Positions 1 to 10,986 of a stretch of DNA of 64,000 bases are shown piece by piece. Location of the stretch: NCBI GenBank assembly GCA_029532415.1, contig JAQOTA010000044.1:1-64000 (forward strand), given 5' to 3'. This DNA comes from Marasmius tenuissimus. Taxonomy: Eukaryota; Basidiomycota; Agaricomycetes; Agaricales; Marasmiaceae. Below the pieces are notes generated by a model. That model had not been told where the DNA came from. It made no database searches and saw nothing but the letters and a program-made list of their open reading frames with translations. The position numbers and the translations under genes were made by a program. Position 1 is the first letter of the stretch. Each line of letters opens with the position of its first letter.

Positions 1-172
1 ACCCCTAACCCCTAACCCCTAACCCCTAACCCCTAACCCCTAACCCCTAACCCCTAACCCCTAACCCCTAACCCCTAACCCCTAACCCCTAACCCCTAAC
101 CCCTAACCCCTAACCCCTAACCCCTAACCCCTAACCCCTAACCCCTAACCCCTAACCCCTAACCCCTAACCC
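1..172. repeat. Telomere repeat array, unit CCCCTAA
   Basis: About 24 uninterrupted copies of the 7-bp unit CCCCTAA run from the first base, so the G-rich strand reads TTAGGGG towards the chromosome end. The array stops in the middle of a unit at 172, where unique sequence starts. This marks the window as a left chromosome end. The unit has one G more than the common fungal TTAGGG. No degenerate units are visible. Confidence 0.98.
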
Positions 173-399
173 ATGTAGAGCCTATCAGCTCCGAAAAGGC
201 CGTTCATCGGGTCCCTGCTAGCGAGACCCGATGAACTCCGAAATTCGGAACCAGGTCTCGGGGCTGTCTAGCATGCGGCTGTGAATAATAGACGGGCTTG
301 ACTACGCCCCGCAGTCTTGTCCCTAACACACACAGAATCTAGTATTCAGTATAAAATCATATCTGAATGTTAAAAACCAAGAAGAAAATCAAAGAAATG

Positions 400-492
400 A
401 GCCACCGCTGGGTTTCGAACCCAGAACTCCGTAGGTATAACTATACCTCCCTCAGATATGGCCACGGCGTGTAACCATTACACCACGGGGGC
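400..492 (-). tRNA. tRNA-like gene with intron, copy 1
   Basis: On the minus strand the acceptor strands GCCCCCG and CGGTGGC pair in 6 of 7 positions. A 4-bp D stem (GTGT/ACAC), an anticodon stem (CCGTG/TACGG) and a perfect T stem (CTGGG/CCCAG, loop TTCGAAA) follow. The internal promoter is good: TGGTGTAATGG fits the A box and GGTTCGAAACC fits the B box. The anticodon loop is 29 nt, which suggests an intron. Position 33 would be C rather than U, so I cannot assign an anticodon. It could be a tRNA with an unusual intron or a tRNA-derived pseudogene. A short T run lies downstream. Confidence 0.6.
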
Positions 493-985
493 TTGTTCAG
501 ACTGGGTTTGGTCAATCCTTTGGACTAAAAAATCCTGTGGTGTGAGTGCTGGGGAGGACTCACCACGGGTGCGGCAGTAATCTACTGCCGCAACTATGTA
601 GAGCCTACAACACCGTTCATCGGGTTTCCGCTAGTGAGATCCGACAAACTCTGCTGCTCGGGTCCGATTCCGACAGTTATCGGGATCGTTTCACCGACGG
701 CAGTAGATTATAGACGGGGTGAGCACTGTCCCTCCTCAGGTGTGTGTATCCTTACCTACAACTTCACGGCGTATCAAAGTTTTACGGCGTTTCCATAATT
801 TTACAGCGTGTTACTATGTCTCTACTGCCCAGTGGCGGGGCTATCGGGATCGCGTTCCCCACGGCTGTAGATTATAGACGGGCTTGACTACGCCCCGTAG
901 TCTTGTCCCTCACACAGACACAGCGTAGCATTATTCAATATATTATGATTTCTGAACGTTAAGAACCAACAAGAAAAATCAATCG

Positions 986-1080
986 AGCCACCGCTGGGTC
1001 TCGAACCCAGAACTCCGTAAGTGAAGCTATACCTCTCCCGCGTATATGGCCACGGCGTGTAACCATTACACCACGGCGGC
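986..1080 (-). tRNA. tRNA-like gene with intron, copy 2
   Basis: This is the second copy inside the tandem duplication. Its acceptor stem (GCCGCCG/CGGTGGC) pairs at all seven positions with one G-U. The D stem GTGT/ACAC, anticodon stem CCGTG/TACGG and T stem CTGGG/CCCAG are kept. A box TGGTGTAATGG and B box GGTTCGAGACC are intact, and a TTTTT run follows within about 15 nt, as expected for RNA polymerase III termination. The insert in the anticodon loop differs in sequence from copy 1 while the stems are conserved, which favours selection on structure. The anticodon is not resolved. Confidence 0.65.
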
Positions 1081-1380
1081 TTGTTCAGACATGGTTTCAT
1101 TGATACTATGGAGTAAAGAATCCTGTGGGGTGAGTGCTGGAGAGGACTCACTACAGGCACGGCTGTAATCCACAGCCGCGACCGTGTAGAATCAACTACG
1201 TTGTTCATCGGGACTCAATGAATTATACTGCTCGGGTCCAATCCTGACATTTATCGGGATCGTTTCACCGACGGCAGTAGATTATAGATGGGCTGGGTAC
1301 TGTCCCTCCTCAGGTGTGTATCCTCACATACGCTCTCGCGGCGTGCTACTATTGTCTCTACTACCCAGTGGTCCAGTGGG

Positions 1381-1425
1381 CGACCTCTAGGGCAGTAGGG
1401 GTGACCTCTACCGCCCTAGAGGTCG
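1381..1425. repeat. 13-bp perfect inverted repeat at subtelomere/gene junction
   Basis: CGACCTCTAGGGC (1381-1393) and its exact complement (1413-1425) are separated by 19 nt. The pair lies between the end of the subtelomeric duplication and the truncated 3' end of the MYND-family gene, so it may mark the join or act as a hairpin terminator. Confidence 0.75.
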
Positions 1426-1467
1426 GACCCCTGGACCCCTGGAGGCTTCCAATCGCCGTATATAACC

Positions 1468-2730
1468 CTAAGTTCTACGGAGCATGTGGAGCTCGTCCGC
1501 TTTCCCAAGAATATTGCACCAAGCATGCCTTAAAACCTTCGACTGCTTGATACCGGGTGAGAACTCATCCAACGCTGTCCTCCGAAATCGATGAATGTCA
1601 CGAAGGAACGCTCGCAACACGCGATGATGGATCAGAAAGGTGGCAATTTGGTCAAGGAGACTCGCAGCCGCCTCGATAAACCCTCCCGTTTCGTCATCGG
1701 CATTGGCCACTCCCAGGGCGTAGTAGCAGTCAGCGGTGTAATACAACGAAGTTACGATCCCCGATTCAACAAGTGATTGTATCCGGGATGGTTTGTCGAT
1801 CTGGAGATCCTGCCTGAATATGTTCAAAAGGCAGGTGGCAATGTGATACGCATTGTTTACTTGAGTGCTTTTAATTGGCTGTTCGTGAAGCCAACTCGCT
1901 TTACGAAGAATAATGACTAAGACGCGGCCCATCAAACGCAAAGCCTCGTTGTGGTTTTCTTCGCCCATACAGATAGGATTCGTCCCTTGGAAGCATTGTT
2001 TACCTACGACGAGGACCATGAGAAACTTTTTAAAGCCGTCGACTCCGAGGTCTTTGCCCTTGATAAAACGACGAATCTTGAGCTGAAGCTGGACAAGTAG
2101 TCGTTTCCCAAGCTTCGCGTCAATTGGATATGGATGGGGGATTTTGGAAAACCTGCGAGCATGCGGAGGTGCCTGTAATGCAGATGATGTGGATGAAGGA
2201 AGGTCGCGTGTATATTCGGTAAGGTGGATGAGCAAGGTTGACCATGGTTCAATGAGAGGATATTCCGTGTCCACCAAGAAGAGCCATACTTGAGCGACGA
2301 GAGGCTGTAGATATGGTGCAGCACCTTTTTTGATTGCTACCGTGGCGGAAGTTGCCTTGTCTTCGGCGTCCAAAATACTGGGTATGACATCAACGATGTG
2401 AATCAAGATGGTGTTATCTGCCTCCTCTCGGGGAACATGTACGGATGTAAGCACCATCCGAAGGAAAACCGCTATCCACTTGGCGACGGAAGGCTCCCAA
2501 TGTGACCAAATCTGGGACGCAGTAGTGTTTGCACGCCCGATCAAATGGAAGGATAGAGACACGATTGACTGGCAGGCCGCTTCGATACGACTACCTGGAT
2601 TGAAAATATCGATTGTAGTGGACGATGGAGCCCCATTTTTTCGGAGATATTCGATGGCTCTCAGTGGGTTTGGAAAGCGTGAAACGCACATCGTACGATA
2701 TTCAGAAATATGACTTGAGGGAGGAGGCAT
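1468..2730 (-). pseudogene. MYND-family protein, truncated before its zinc finger
   Basis: The 420-residue frame is open from an ATG at 2730. It is homologous to residues 1-415 or so of the gene at 24144-26129: both share AIEYL near the N-terminus, LxPLVAQVWL in the middle and a helical C-terminal part ending ILGKADEL/IMRKAESL. In the homologue the chain continues with KLKCRC and a MYND zinc finger. Here the frame stops one residue after the last aligned position, just where the telomere-proximal duplicated sequence begins. I infer truncation by a subtelomeric rearrangement. No internal stop or frameshift is visible, so a finger-less protein could still be made. Function is unknown; the helical region looks HEAT/ARM-like only by general composition. 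Confidence 0.7.
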
Positions 2731-3274
2731 CTGGATTCTCAGTCAGTAAAAGATTGATTGAACCGAGATCGAATAGTCCTTTACTTGCCTCTTTGTTGTG
2801 AGTATCTTGGATTTTTGGATTAGTGATGGTGGTTCGAAATCAACACGCGCGTTCTCAGTCACACAGTTTTCCTATTCCCAGCACGTGAGTGAGTACGGCA
2901 GGGCAGGTTTCTCGCGCCGCGACTACGCTTTTTGCGTGGGATCTCAGGATGTAATTAGGGGAATTCAGAGTTCGGTGTGAGCAAGCGAGGGATCCCTCGC
3001 TCTTCCCCGGGTATACTGAAAACTCTTCTGAGGATGTGATGCAGAGGAAAATCACAGTAGTGAGTATCATTCAGATAGACTAGACACGAAAAACTTGTCA
3101 TATCCATCGTTAATTCTTCAAGACCTCAAACCTCAAACCATGGACTTCCTTCGCCATTTTTATCTCCCTGAACCTGAGCACCCAATCGAAGGTGGCTTAC
3201 CTACTCCGAGGCAAAGCATTGATAACTTATGAGATAGTAGATAAGCACATAAGGACTCACCACAGATGTCGTTG
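2731..3274. other. Intergenic, no gene seen
   Basis: The stretch lies upstream of the minus-strand MYND-family fragment and downstream of the F-box gene. Only short frames without recognisable motifs occur. It should contain the fragment's promoter. Confidence 0.5.
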
Positions 3275-4702
3275 TCACGCTGAGAAACGTCGACATACCC
3301 AGTCAATCGCATCATGACCCTCAAACTGTTTCTCTTCATCAGGATCTTCCATCCAAGTTCGGGTTTTCACGACAAATGGTGCTCGAATAACCGATAACCG
3401 CCCTTGTGAGCTGCATCTCTGAAAGAGCTTTCTGGCTGGTACGAGGTCGTCTTCATTCGCGAGGGTTGAATCCGAGAACGGAATGACGAGTTCAACTTGG
3501 GCAGTTGCGAATTTCGGGGCGGCAAGTAGGGAGTCAAGTGCGTCCCATTGGTCTGAGAGGACTTTGAAGCCACTTCCATTCACGTTGAAAGCGATGTGTT
3601 GGAGTTTAGGTGAAGCGAGTGTGTTGAGCGCGTTTCGGATTATGTTGAGCAGCAGCTCATCGAGCTCGTCTTGGACAATGTTACGAATGCTGATGACGAG
3701 GCGTTCCAGGTTCTTGGGGATAGATAGATCGCAGAATGCTGGAAAAGCTGCTCCTCGCTCTGGGTATACAATAAGATAGGAGAAAAGACAAGAACGTTCA
3801 AGCATACCTATTCCGACGGGAATATTGAGATATCCTGTGTCAAATCCTAGATGCAGAAACCGCAGGTCCGAGCATCGAAGGAAGTACGGTTTGATATCCG
3901 GATCAAGGATTACCTCGCCTGAGCCGGAAACTATCTCAACCTGCAGTCTGTGAACGGAGAGACTCGAGAGGCTGGGAGGTATTCCGGTGGACTGAAGCCA
4001 CTGATAGTAACGAGGCAGGCCCTCCGTATCCACAGAATCGTCTGCCCCTCCCAGTTGCAGTGTTTGCAGGGATGGAGGAAGAATGTGATTCTTGACGTTC
4101 GTTTCCATCCAAATATCGTCCTCGTCCACGTCCCTACAACCGCTGTGCATCTTCAAATTCTCCAAACAAGGGAACGAACAAATGAATTGAGTCAGGGGTA
4201 GGTGCTCCTCTTGAAATAGGAACAATTGCAGGTGGGTGATATGACGAAAGGTGGAGGAAAACAGTGTGGAGAGGTCTCCGGGGTAAGAGAGTACTCCAGT
4301 GCCATCATAAGTGACGGTTAGCTTTCTGATCAATGGGGTGCGATCCTTCAGGCTCATCAATAACTCCTTGACGACGTCGGCATAGGCCATTGCGCTCTCT
4401 CTGCCATCCCTTGAGTACGTTGCATATCCGAGTAGACTCGGGGGAAGCACAAAGACAATTTGTCGAACGAATTGAGGAATTGTAGCGTCCTTCGACTGTA
4501 GAAGGGAAGCGAGATCGATATATCGGCTGGGGCGGGTGTTGATATCAATTTCGAACCGTTCGAATAACCGTGCGCGACAGATAGGAAGCCAGGAGTGACA
4601 TACGAGAGAGCAAGAGAGCAGAGAGTTGTGATCACAGTCGATGAAAACGAGCTCGACCAGCTCAGAGGGCAGTCTGCAGTCGAGGTCTCCTGGTTCCGCC
4701 AT
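3275..4702 (-). CDS. F-box/LRR-like protein (intact family member)
   Basis: Reading starts at an ATG at 4702. The N-terminus (CRLPSELVELVFIDCD...SLVCHSW) is a degenerate F-box of the kind common in Agaricomycetes; such proteins usually recruit substrates to an SCF ubiquitin ligase through Skp1. The rest alternates short hydrophobic segments (LQTLQLGG, LRFLHLGF, LERLVISIRN) like irregular leucine-rich repeats. The frame is open throughout as 475 residues, but a 60-nt intron (3748-3807, GTATGC...GCAG, phase 1) is likely: the paralogue at 8194-9636 has an obvious intron at the same place and the extra residues here do not align. Splicing would give 455 residues. An alternative acceptor at 3739 also keeps frame. 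The substrate is unknown. Confidence 0.8.
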   Translation of the reverse strand: MAEPGDLDCRLPSELVELVFIDCDHNSLLSCSLVCHSWLPICRARLFERFEIDINTRPSRYIDLASLLQSKDATIPQFVRQIVFVLPPSLLGYATYSRDGRESAMAYADVVKELLMSLKDRTPLIRKLTVTYDGTGVLSYPGDLSTLFSSTFRHITHLQLFLFQEEHLPLTQFICSFPCLENLKMHSGCRDVDEDDIWMETNVKNHILPPSLQTLQLGGADDSVDTEGLPRYYQWLQSTGIPPSLSSLSVHRLQVEIVSGSGEVILDPDIKPYFLRCSDLRFLHLGFDTGYLNIPVGIGMLERSCLFSYLIVYPERGAAFPAFCDLSIPKNLERLVISIRNIVQDELDELLLNIIRNALNTLASPKLQHIAFNVNGSGFKVLSDQWDALDSLLAAPKFATAQVELVIPFSDSTLANEDDLVPARKLFQRCSSQGRLSVIRAPFVVKTRTWMEDPDEEKQFEGHDAIDWVCRRFSA

Positions 4703-7700
4703 GGTGGTACTTTGTCACGAGTGTGACTGCGGGCGTGACAACGTCCCTTGCCTTTTGACCACCATCATCCGCGCGCGGCTAGCTTCATAACCGTCTATTC
4801 TGCTCAAAACATTCTTCGATAACATGGGGTATGCTTACAAAATGCCTGATTCGATGTCTTCGTGACCGTTTGGCTCATGAACCTTCTAGATGCCATATCT
4901 CAACCCGGGCTGGACGACAGTACCCAATCTAACGGCCAGCTTACGGTTATGAATGGATAATTTACGAGGGTATCGCTTTAAGAGAAGAACACGAAGGACT
5001 TAGGGCTAATAAACCCCATACACAGGTGAGCGCCGTCAAATCCTGCTCATTCGTCGTTCTAGCTAATGTCTGAGCAGTAATAAAGCCTCGGCGTAACACT
5101 AGCTACAAGGGGAAGCAAACAAATCGATCCGTGGATTATTTGAGGACGGATTGTCCGTTTTCCCCCCCCAGTATTACAACCTCAGATTCCGGAAACTTGC
5201 CATATTATAGTCCCTTCGCTGCTAGACACTCCGAGGAGACTGGGAAGATATCCAGGAAGGACAGGCAGGTACATTCCTCAGCCGCTACCTATCTGTTGCA
5301 CGTAACTCATCACAATCCTAGCACCGTGCCCTGGGTGACTCAACGCCCCTAAATTACCGACGTGGCCCACTCAGGACGCGACTACACGATTCTCAAACCC
5401 TGCTCCTCCGGTCGTAGAGTCGAAATGGCTGACTTTACGGTTATCCAAACACTGCAAGTCAGTCAGGCTGATGGCTAGGATATCAGTGTCTTGGTGAGGA
5501 ACATTACACGCTAGCGTGGTTGTTGCGTTGGTGTCACCGGTAAGTGCGATTCTCGACCCTATCGCGGTCTTTTCTCATGTCTTTTTCTGCCGTCTTTCTA
5601 ACCGTTACATTCACAAGACGCTAGTATGAGGTTGAAAGAACCTAGTGACCGTCGGATTAACATCGTCAACTAAACTAAGGTCACAATAAGAAGTGAACGC
5701 AGGAAAAAGGTACGCCAGTGGCCGTGTACTCAACTGTCATCGGGGTGAAACTCATCGCCGTGATTAGAAGGTGCGGTACATACACCACGAAGTTGCCAGG
5801 CCACCCAAACGGATTCAAAGCTTGGGAGGAACTCAGAAGACGGCGAGTATGCTACAGCAGGTCTCTAGAAGCCGCCCGCAGTCGTTCTCCAGTCCCTTCC
5901 AACCTCGCTGTAGCATTCGGTAGGTGGTCCGCAACGCTCTATCTGCACCTCTAGACTCACGATGCCGTCCTCAGTCCTTCCACCTTTCCTGTCGTTCCCC
6001 ATTGCACAGCCACCGTGTCTGATCCTCCACCTTAAATATCTCCCTCGGCGTGAAGCTCCACTGAGGGCTCTTGGTTGCAAAAGCAGCTATAACACTGGAA
6101 TCTCGAAGAGCATACCGAGGATAGGTCGTTGGGCTGATTGGAAGAGAAGAAGGCGGACAGATACGTTTAGGCGCTCGTTCGGTGGGATGGGCCTGTTTTC
6201 AGGCTTCTCTCTCCCGCCGTCAGACGACGGAAAGGACTATTCCAAGTGGCTTTTACGTTTTACAGCACTCATCCCCAGCGTACTTCTCCGTTTACCCCAT
6301 CATCTAAGCTCTCTTGCCCTTTGGGAGCACGCATCTTCAGCATAAGCTTCAACGACCACGCCCCTTCCATTCCGACTGAGAAAAAGATTTCCATGGATTC
6401 CCCGCGGATAAAGAGGACGTCTCCTCTAGCTTGTCGGAGATGGGATGTCAATGAGGGTCAGTACGAGTCAACGATCCCAAGTCATCGTGGCTGTGGATTG
6501 CATGCCCGGAGGATAGACCCTTGCTCCTTCCAGAAGAGTGGGGCACTATACCACATCACCGACGGCTACGAGCTGCGTCCCCTCTCTTGGACTGGACATA
6601 GGAGTTAGTAGCAGGATAGTTTTGGTTCACGATTGGTGGGTTTTCTATGGAAACAGAACCTCATAGCCGGCTGACGCTATTTGTCGTTCAGTTTAGGGAA
6701 CTACTTCTCCCTCGTTTCGTGGCGAATGGAAGAGTCGCCTTTCATTGGTCACTTCGAAGCGTCCAAAATCGAGGATTTCCTGCAAACCGGTATTCGACGA
6801 TGATTGTTGTGCTCTGCCCCTCTTGGCCAACACAGCTCTTGCTAGAGGTCGTGCTTTGAAGCCTGACTCGTCACGAGACTCCCGGTCAGAACATCTCTCC
6901 GTTTACCTCCAACGTTTAGGTTTCAAGATTGTCTCCACGCATTCTCCCAGATGGGCGCTTAACCCTTCGCTATCATCCTGTCTCTCATCACCGTGCCGAA
7001 GCAGCGAACGTCGGCGTGCCCGTAGTAGAACAGACCTATCTACTGCTTCTGGGACAAAGAGCGCCGGGATTAATCACGTTCCGGAAGGCATATTCGTTGA
7101 TGCAGAAATGAGGGTGCGGCTGTGCTTCTGAGGTGACCATGTGGAGAGAGGCGGATCTAGTGGTGGCGGAGGGGATATCGAGCGGTTGAAGCAGCTGGTA
7201 GAGCGGCTGCGTTACTCGAGCAACGCCTCCACACGCTGGGTGCGGGCGTGGGTGTCTTCCGAGAGCACGCTGTTGTTCAAATGGCTTCCCAGGTTCCCGC
7301 TCCGTCATATTGAGAATGACGAATCGATACGCTGGTGCTCATTGACGACGTATTTCCTTGTCTGGTACCGACGCCTTCCAGCGATGGTGCACTGCCACTT
7401 TGTCGCATCAGCCATCTTCGCTGGGCAGTCCAGGTGGTGTACTTTGGCTCGATGGCTATGTATTCTCACCTTATGCACCACGGGCTCCTCTACCTTGTAA
7501 AGATCACCCGACGACGTTCTGGTTTTCTCAACCTGCAAAATCATGAACGAGCTTGAGGCTTTGCTTTGATCTCCAGCCCTACGGGCGAGCCTCGGGTACC
7601 TTGACATTGAGCCTTCCAGCCCTGATAGCTTTCACCTTGGAGGGATTGTCCGACATGCAGGAGTACGTACAGACGAGGTTTCAAAAGCAAATGTAGCGCA

Positions 7701-8193
7701 GAATGGGCAATAATCTATGACATCCTGCGGTTTCTTTGAGGCATGGAGTGGAGATTACTTGATGTCCAAGTTATGAGACAAAGGGCGAAGTGTGTTTCGA
7801 ATTACGCCACTTTCCTTAGTGCTCGCTACTGACTTGACTTTGTTTCGACTGTGTACAGGACCTCTCGGAAGAGATATGAGGACGTTAGTTTAGCATTGCT
7901 TATGGCTCTCCATGGCGGTAGCAGGGATGCGGTGACATGTTAATGGATCTTTGTTTATCGCGATATGAGATAGATATTTGGAATATAGGTTCTCGTATGC
8001 ACATTCATCAACATTATCCAAATTCAAACTTTTTCGTATACATTCTTCCCGATTTCTGGGCCTTCCGTCTGTGAACACATTACTGTAGAGCGAACCTTAA
8101 AGATGCCAGTCGGCCGGAAACCTGCATCCCCATAATTCCGATATTCCGATCAGTGACAGGCAACGAGGCATCGCTTGTTGACCCTTTACCACA
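4703..8193. other. Long region without a supported gene
   Basis: Many overlapping short frames of 60-130 residues exist on both strands, especially 5700-7600, but none shows a domain, a consistent intron pattern or similarity to another part of the window. The stretch could hold a decayed gene or a lineage-specific one. I see no repeats with clear borders. Confidence 0.4.
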
Positions 8194-9636
8194 ATGGCCA
8201 CAAATCGCGGGGATCTCGACTGCAAGGTAGCTTTTGAACTGGTCGAGCTGATCATTGACGACTGCGACCGTCGCTCTCTCCTTCAATGCTCTTTAGTCTG
8301 CTGGTCATGGGTACATAGCTGCCGCCCACGGCTCTTCAAAATCGTTTCGACACCTCGCTGTCGGCTCTCCGATTCGCGTCATTATTGGAATCCAAAAATG
8401 CCACGATACCTCAATACATGGAGGACCTCACACTCAAACTCGATATTATGCAGCGCAGGCAATTTGGCCTTGCCAAACCTATTGGTGAAGGAGAGCCCGA
8501 GAACTTGAGCTTCGACGGGGTTATCAACCTGATTGCAAAACGATTCAAGTCCAAAGTTCCCTTACTAGGGAGACTGAGTGTCGTATTGAGGGGAACCAGG
8601 ATGCTCCCGAGAGTGGAGATAGCAGCAGAAACGTCCTACATTTCGCGGTTTGCATCCACGTTTGGGCACATTACCGAGCTCGACCTGCATCTCCCGGCGG
8701 AGGACAAGGCAGCATTAATCCAATTCACCTGCTCGTTTCCTCATCTGAAGGTTATGAAGGCTCGTTGTGGGTGTGTTAATGACAGAGGGCGAAGAGGATG
8801 TGGAAATGGTACAGAGACAGGCACCGGATTGGACCCTTCCATTGTCTTTGAAATCGTTAGACCTGAGCAGAGGACTTAGTGCTGACCTGAATACGGAAGG
8901 GCTGAATCATTACTATCGATGGCTCAATCTTCAGCGTCCCCTCCGGCTCGAACAGCTCTCCATCCACAAGATAGAAATTCATGCCCGGAGCTCAAACCCC
9001 GATATACAACCATATCTGAATAGGTGTCGCGAGTTGCACTTCTTACATCTGGGACTGGATACATGGTGCGTCGTCACAACCGGTGTAGGTCAGTCTCAAT
9101 CGTTCCCGTTGAAATTCACTAGGCACGAGTTCTAACACGCTTTCGCAGGCTCTGTACGACCCTATGACCTTTCAGCATTGGAACAACTTGAACAGCTAGT
9201 GATTACTATCCGGAACGTTGTGCAAGACGACCCCGATATAGAATTGATGGACTGCACCCGGATGATGCTCGCCACTTTGACGTCTCCTCGACTCCAACGA
9301 ATCATATTCAACGTTTCCGGGAGCGGCTACAGAACTCTTGAGGAACAATGGGACGCCATAGACGGTCTTCTGGGATCAGACAAATTCAAAGAAATCATGG
9401 TGGAGCTCGTGATTCCCTTCTCCGACTTGACAACAGGAGATGAAACCAGCGAGGAGGATTTATTAAGGGCGAAACGGGTATTTTCGAGGTGTGATATGCA
9501 AGGACGAATCTCAGTGGTTCGAGCGCCATTTGTTGTGAGGACGAGAGGGTGGAACGAGGAAGGGACATCAGAGGAGGAGGATGATAGCGAAGAGATTTCT
9601 TGGGTTTGTGATCGCTTTTTCCAGACGCGATTTTAA
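8194..9636 (+). pseudogene. F-box/LRR-like paralogue with two frameshifts
   Basis: This is a diverged copy of the gene at 3275-4702, in the opposite orientation. It starts at ATG 8194 with GDLDCKVAFELVELI...CSLVCWSW, matching the F-box. Near 8340-8352 the frame slips: homology continues as ALRFASLLESKNATIPQY in another frame. Near 8770-8790 it slips back into LPLSLKSLDL. An intron (about 9090-9149, GTCAGT...CGCAG) then joins to the C-terminal part (LEQLVITIRN...VIPFSDL...WVCDRFF), which is open to a stop at 9636. Two indels with otherwise good homology point to a recent pseudogene. Sequencing error is the alternative. Confidence 0.75.
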
Positions 9637-10986
9637 TAGGCGAGCATAAGTTGATACGTGATCAGCGAGGCACAATACAATATCCCATGGTTGTATGATT
9701 ATATGATTACACGAATACACTCCAGGTAGCTCAACTTGCAAATGAACTCCATGATTGTCTTTGCTCTTCCCAGAACTAATGGATCTGATGCTGGTTACTA
9801 CGGGGGAAGGACGTATGGGTATCGCGGTGATTTCTTCGATGGTTAAGGTACGTCGTTCCCCAAAATGGGGCTATGTTCTTGGCAGACGCGCCTCGCATTT
9901 ATTTGGGATGCATTGAGGGGATTGCTAGAAGAGTTTATGGCTCAAACGACTTTCGATACCCAAAATCTGTTATTCGAGTCCAGGACTTCACTGACTCAAT
10001 GAGGGGCTCAAGAAAGGCTACCCAAACAATAAACTCTTCGCTTCAGTGGCTCATTCACCGCCGCTCAATGCTCTCCGTGTTATCCTTCTCTGTCCACACC
10101 CTGCGGTGGTTGATTTGGATGATTGTAGTGGCGTCGCTCACTCAGTTTTCTCCCAGACTGGGATCTTATATCGTTCGATTAGGGTAGGAGTGTGCTGTGT
10201 TGAGGCCATGTTGACCCGAATTATGAAGGTCATGAATTGATGGTTCCTTCACATACGGGATCGAGCCTAGTGAATGGATCGAAGGGGCTAAACTCAACCC
10301 AAGCTCTTGCCGTTTGTTTTCTGACAGTACCAAGTGGTATGTCGTCGGCTTTAGTGGACCGGAAGTGAGATCAATCGGATCACCCGAGCAGTGAAGAAGA
10401 GGCAGCTCGTTATTGGCATTATGCTGTGCTGATGATGGCAGCTCTACTTGTCCCTCGAGAGCTTGTCTTCCCCCGTCTTCCGCCCATAGACGAAGGCTTC
10501 TTTGCCAATGCTACTTCTTCTTCCACCTTGACAATTGGGATGTTGTACTAAAGCTGTGCTACATGTTACAAAGCCGGACGTTTGTCATTCCCTCGTCACT
10601 GAAAACCTACACGCTGTGATGAATCTGCCACCTTCGCTCATCAATCAAAGTTCTCCTGACGGTATCTACGTCTGTTTTCAGGAAAGGTGGAAGTTGATTG
10701 ATCAACATCTGTCTTGTTAGATGCTGTCCTCCGCTATCTAAGCTCAGCACACGGGAGGCACACGCATTCGGGGCTCCTTGAAGTCTCACTAGAACTTTCA
10801 GAGTCCAGACCAACTTGATAATCTGCACGGGCTATGTCAGGTAGCCTCGGATGTCAAAATCTTTTTTCAAAGATGATGATTCGTGACGACTGCATATGCG
10901 ATCGTGGCTCGGTTCACTAGTATTTAGTCCCTCCAACATCCTGCTATTTGTGAGAACTTTTCTCTGTCAATCCTGCATACGAAACA
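9637..10986. other. Intergenic, no gene seen
   Basis: Only short frames (60-104 residues) without motifs occur. The stretch separates the plus-strand F-box pseudogene from the plus-strand membrane-protein gene and probably holds the promoter of the latter. Confidence 0.45.

Larger units (their letters stand above)
285..1330. repeat. Subtelomeric tandem duplication, about 586-bp period
   Basis: Segment 285-745 is repeated at about 871-1330 with an offset of 574-588 bases. Both copies start near 'aatagacgggcttgac', carry a minus-strand tRNA-like gene (400-492 and 986-1080), then a 'gttcatcggg' stretch, then 'tcaccgacggcagtagattata' split by small changes, and end near 'ccctcctcaggtgtgt'. Extra partial copies of the 'gtagagcc...gttcatcggg' block lie at 173-240 and 591-630. 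By eye the copies are similar but clearly diverged, so the duplication is not very recent. No protein-coding gene is visible here. Confidence 0.8.

Noticed and set aside
400..1080. Assigning the two tRNA-like genes as Met from the CAT near the loop
   Set aside because: That reading needs C at position 33 and an intron whose ends I cannot verify, so the isotype is left open.
5700..7600. Dense overlapping frames of 70-130 residues on both strands
   Set aside because: No frame dominates, no domain is visible and no splice chain keeps phase. GC-rich sequence alone produces such frames.
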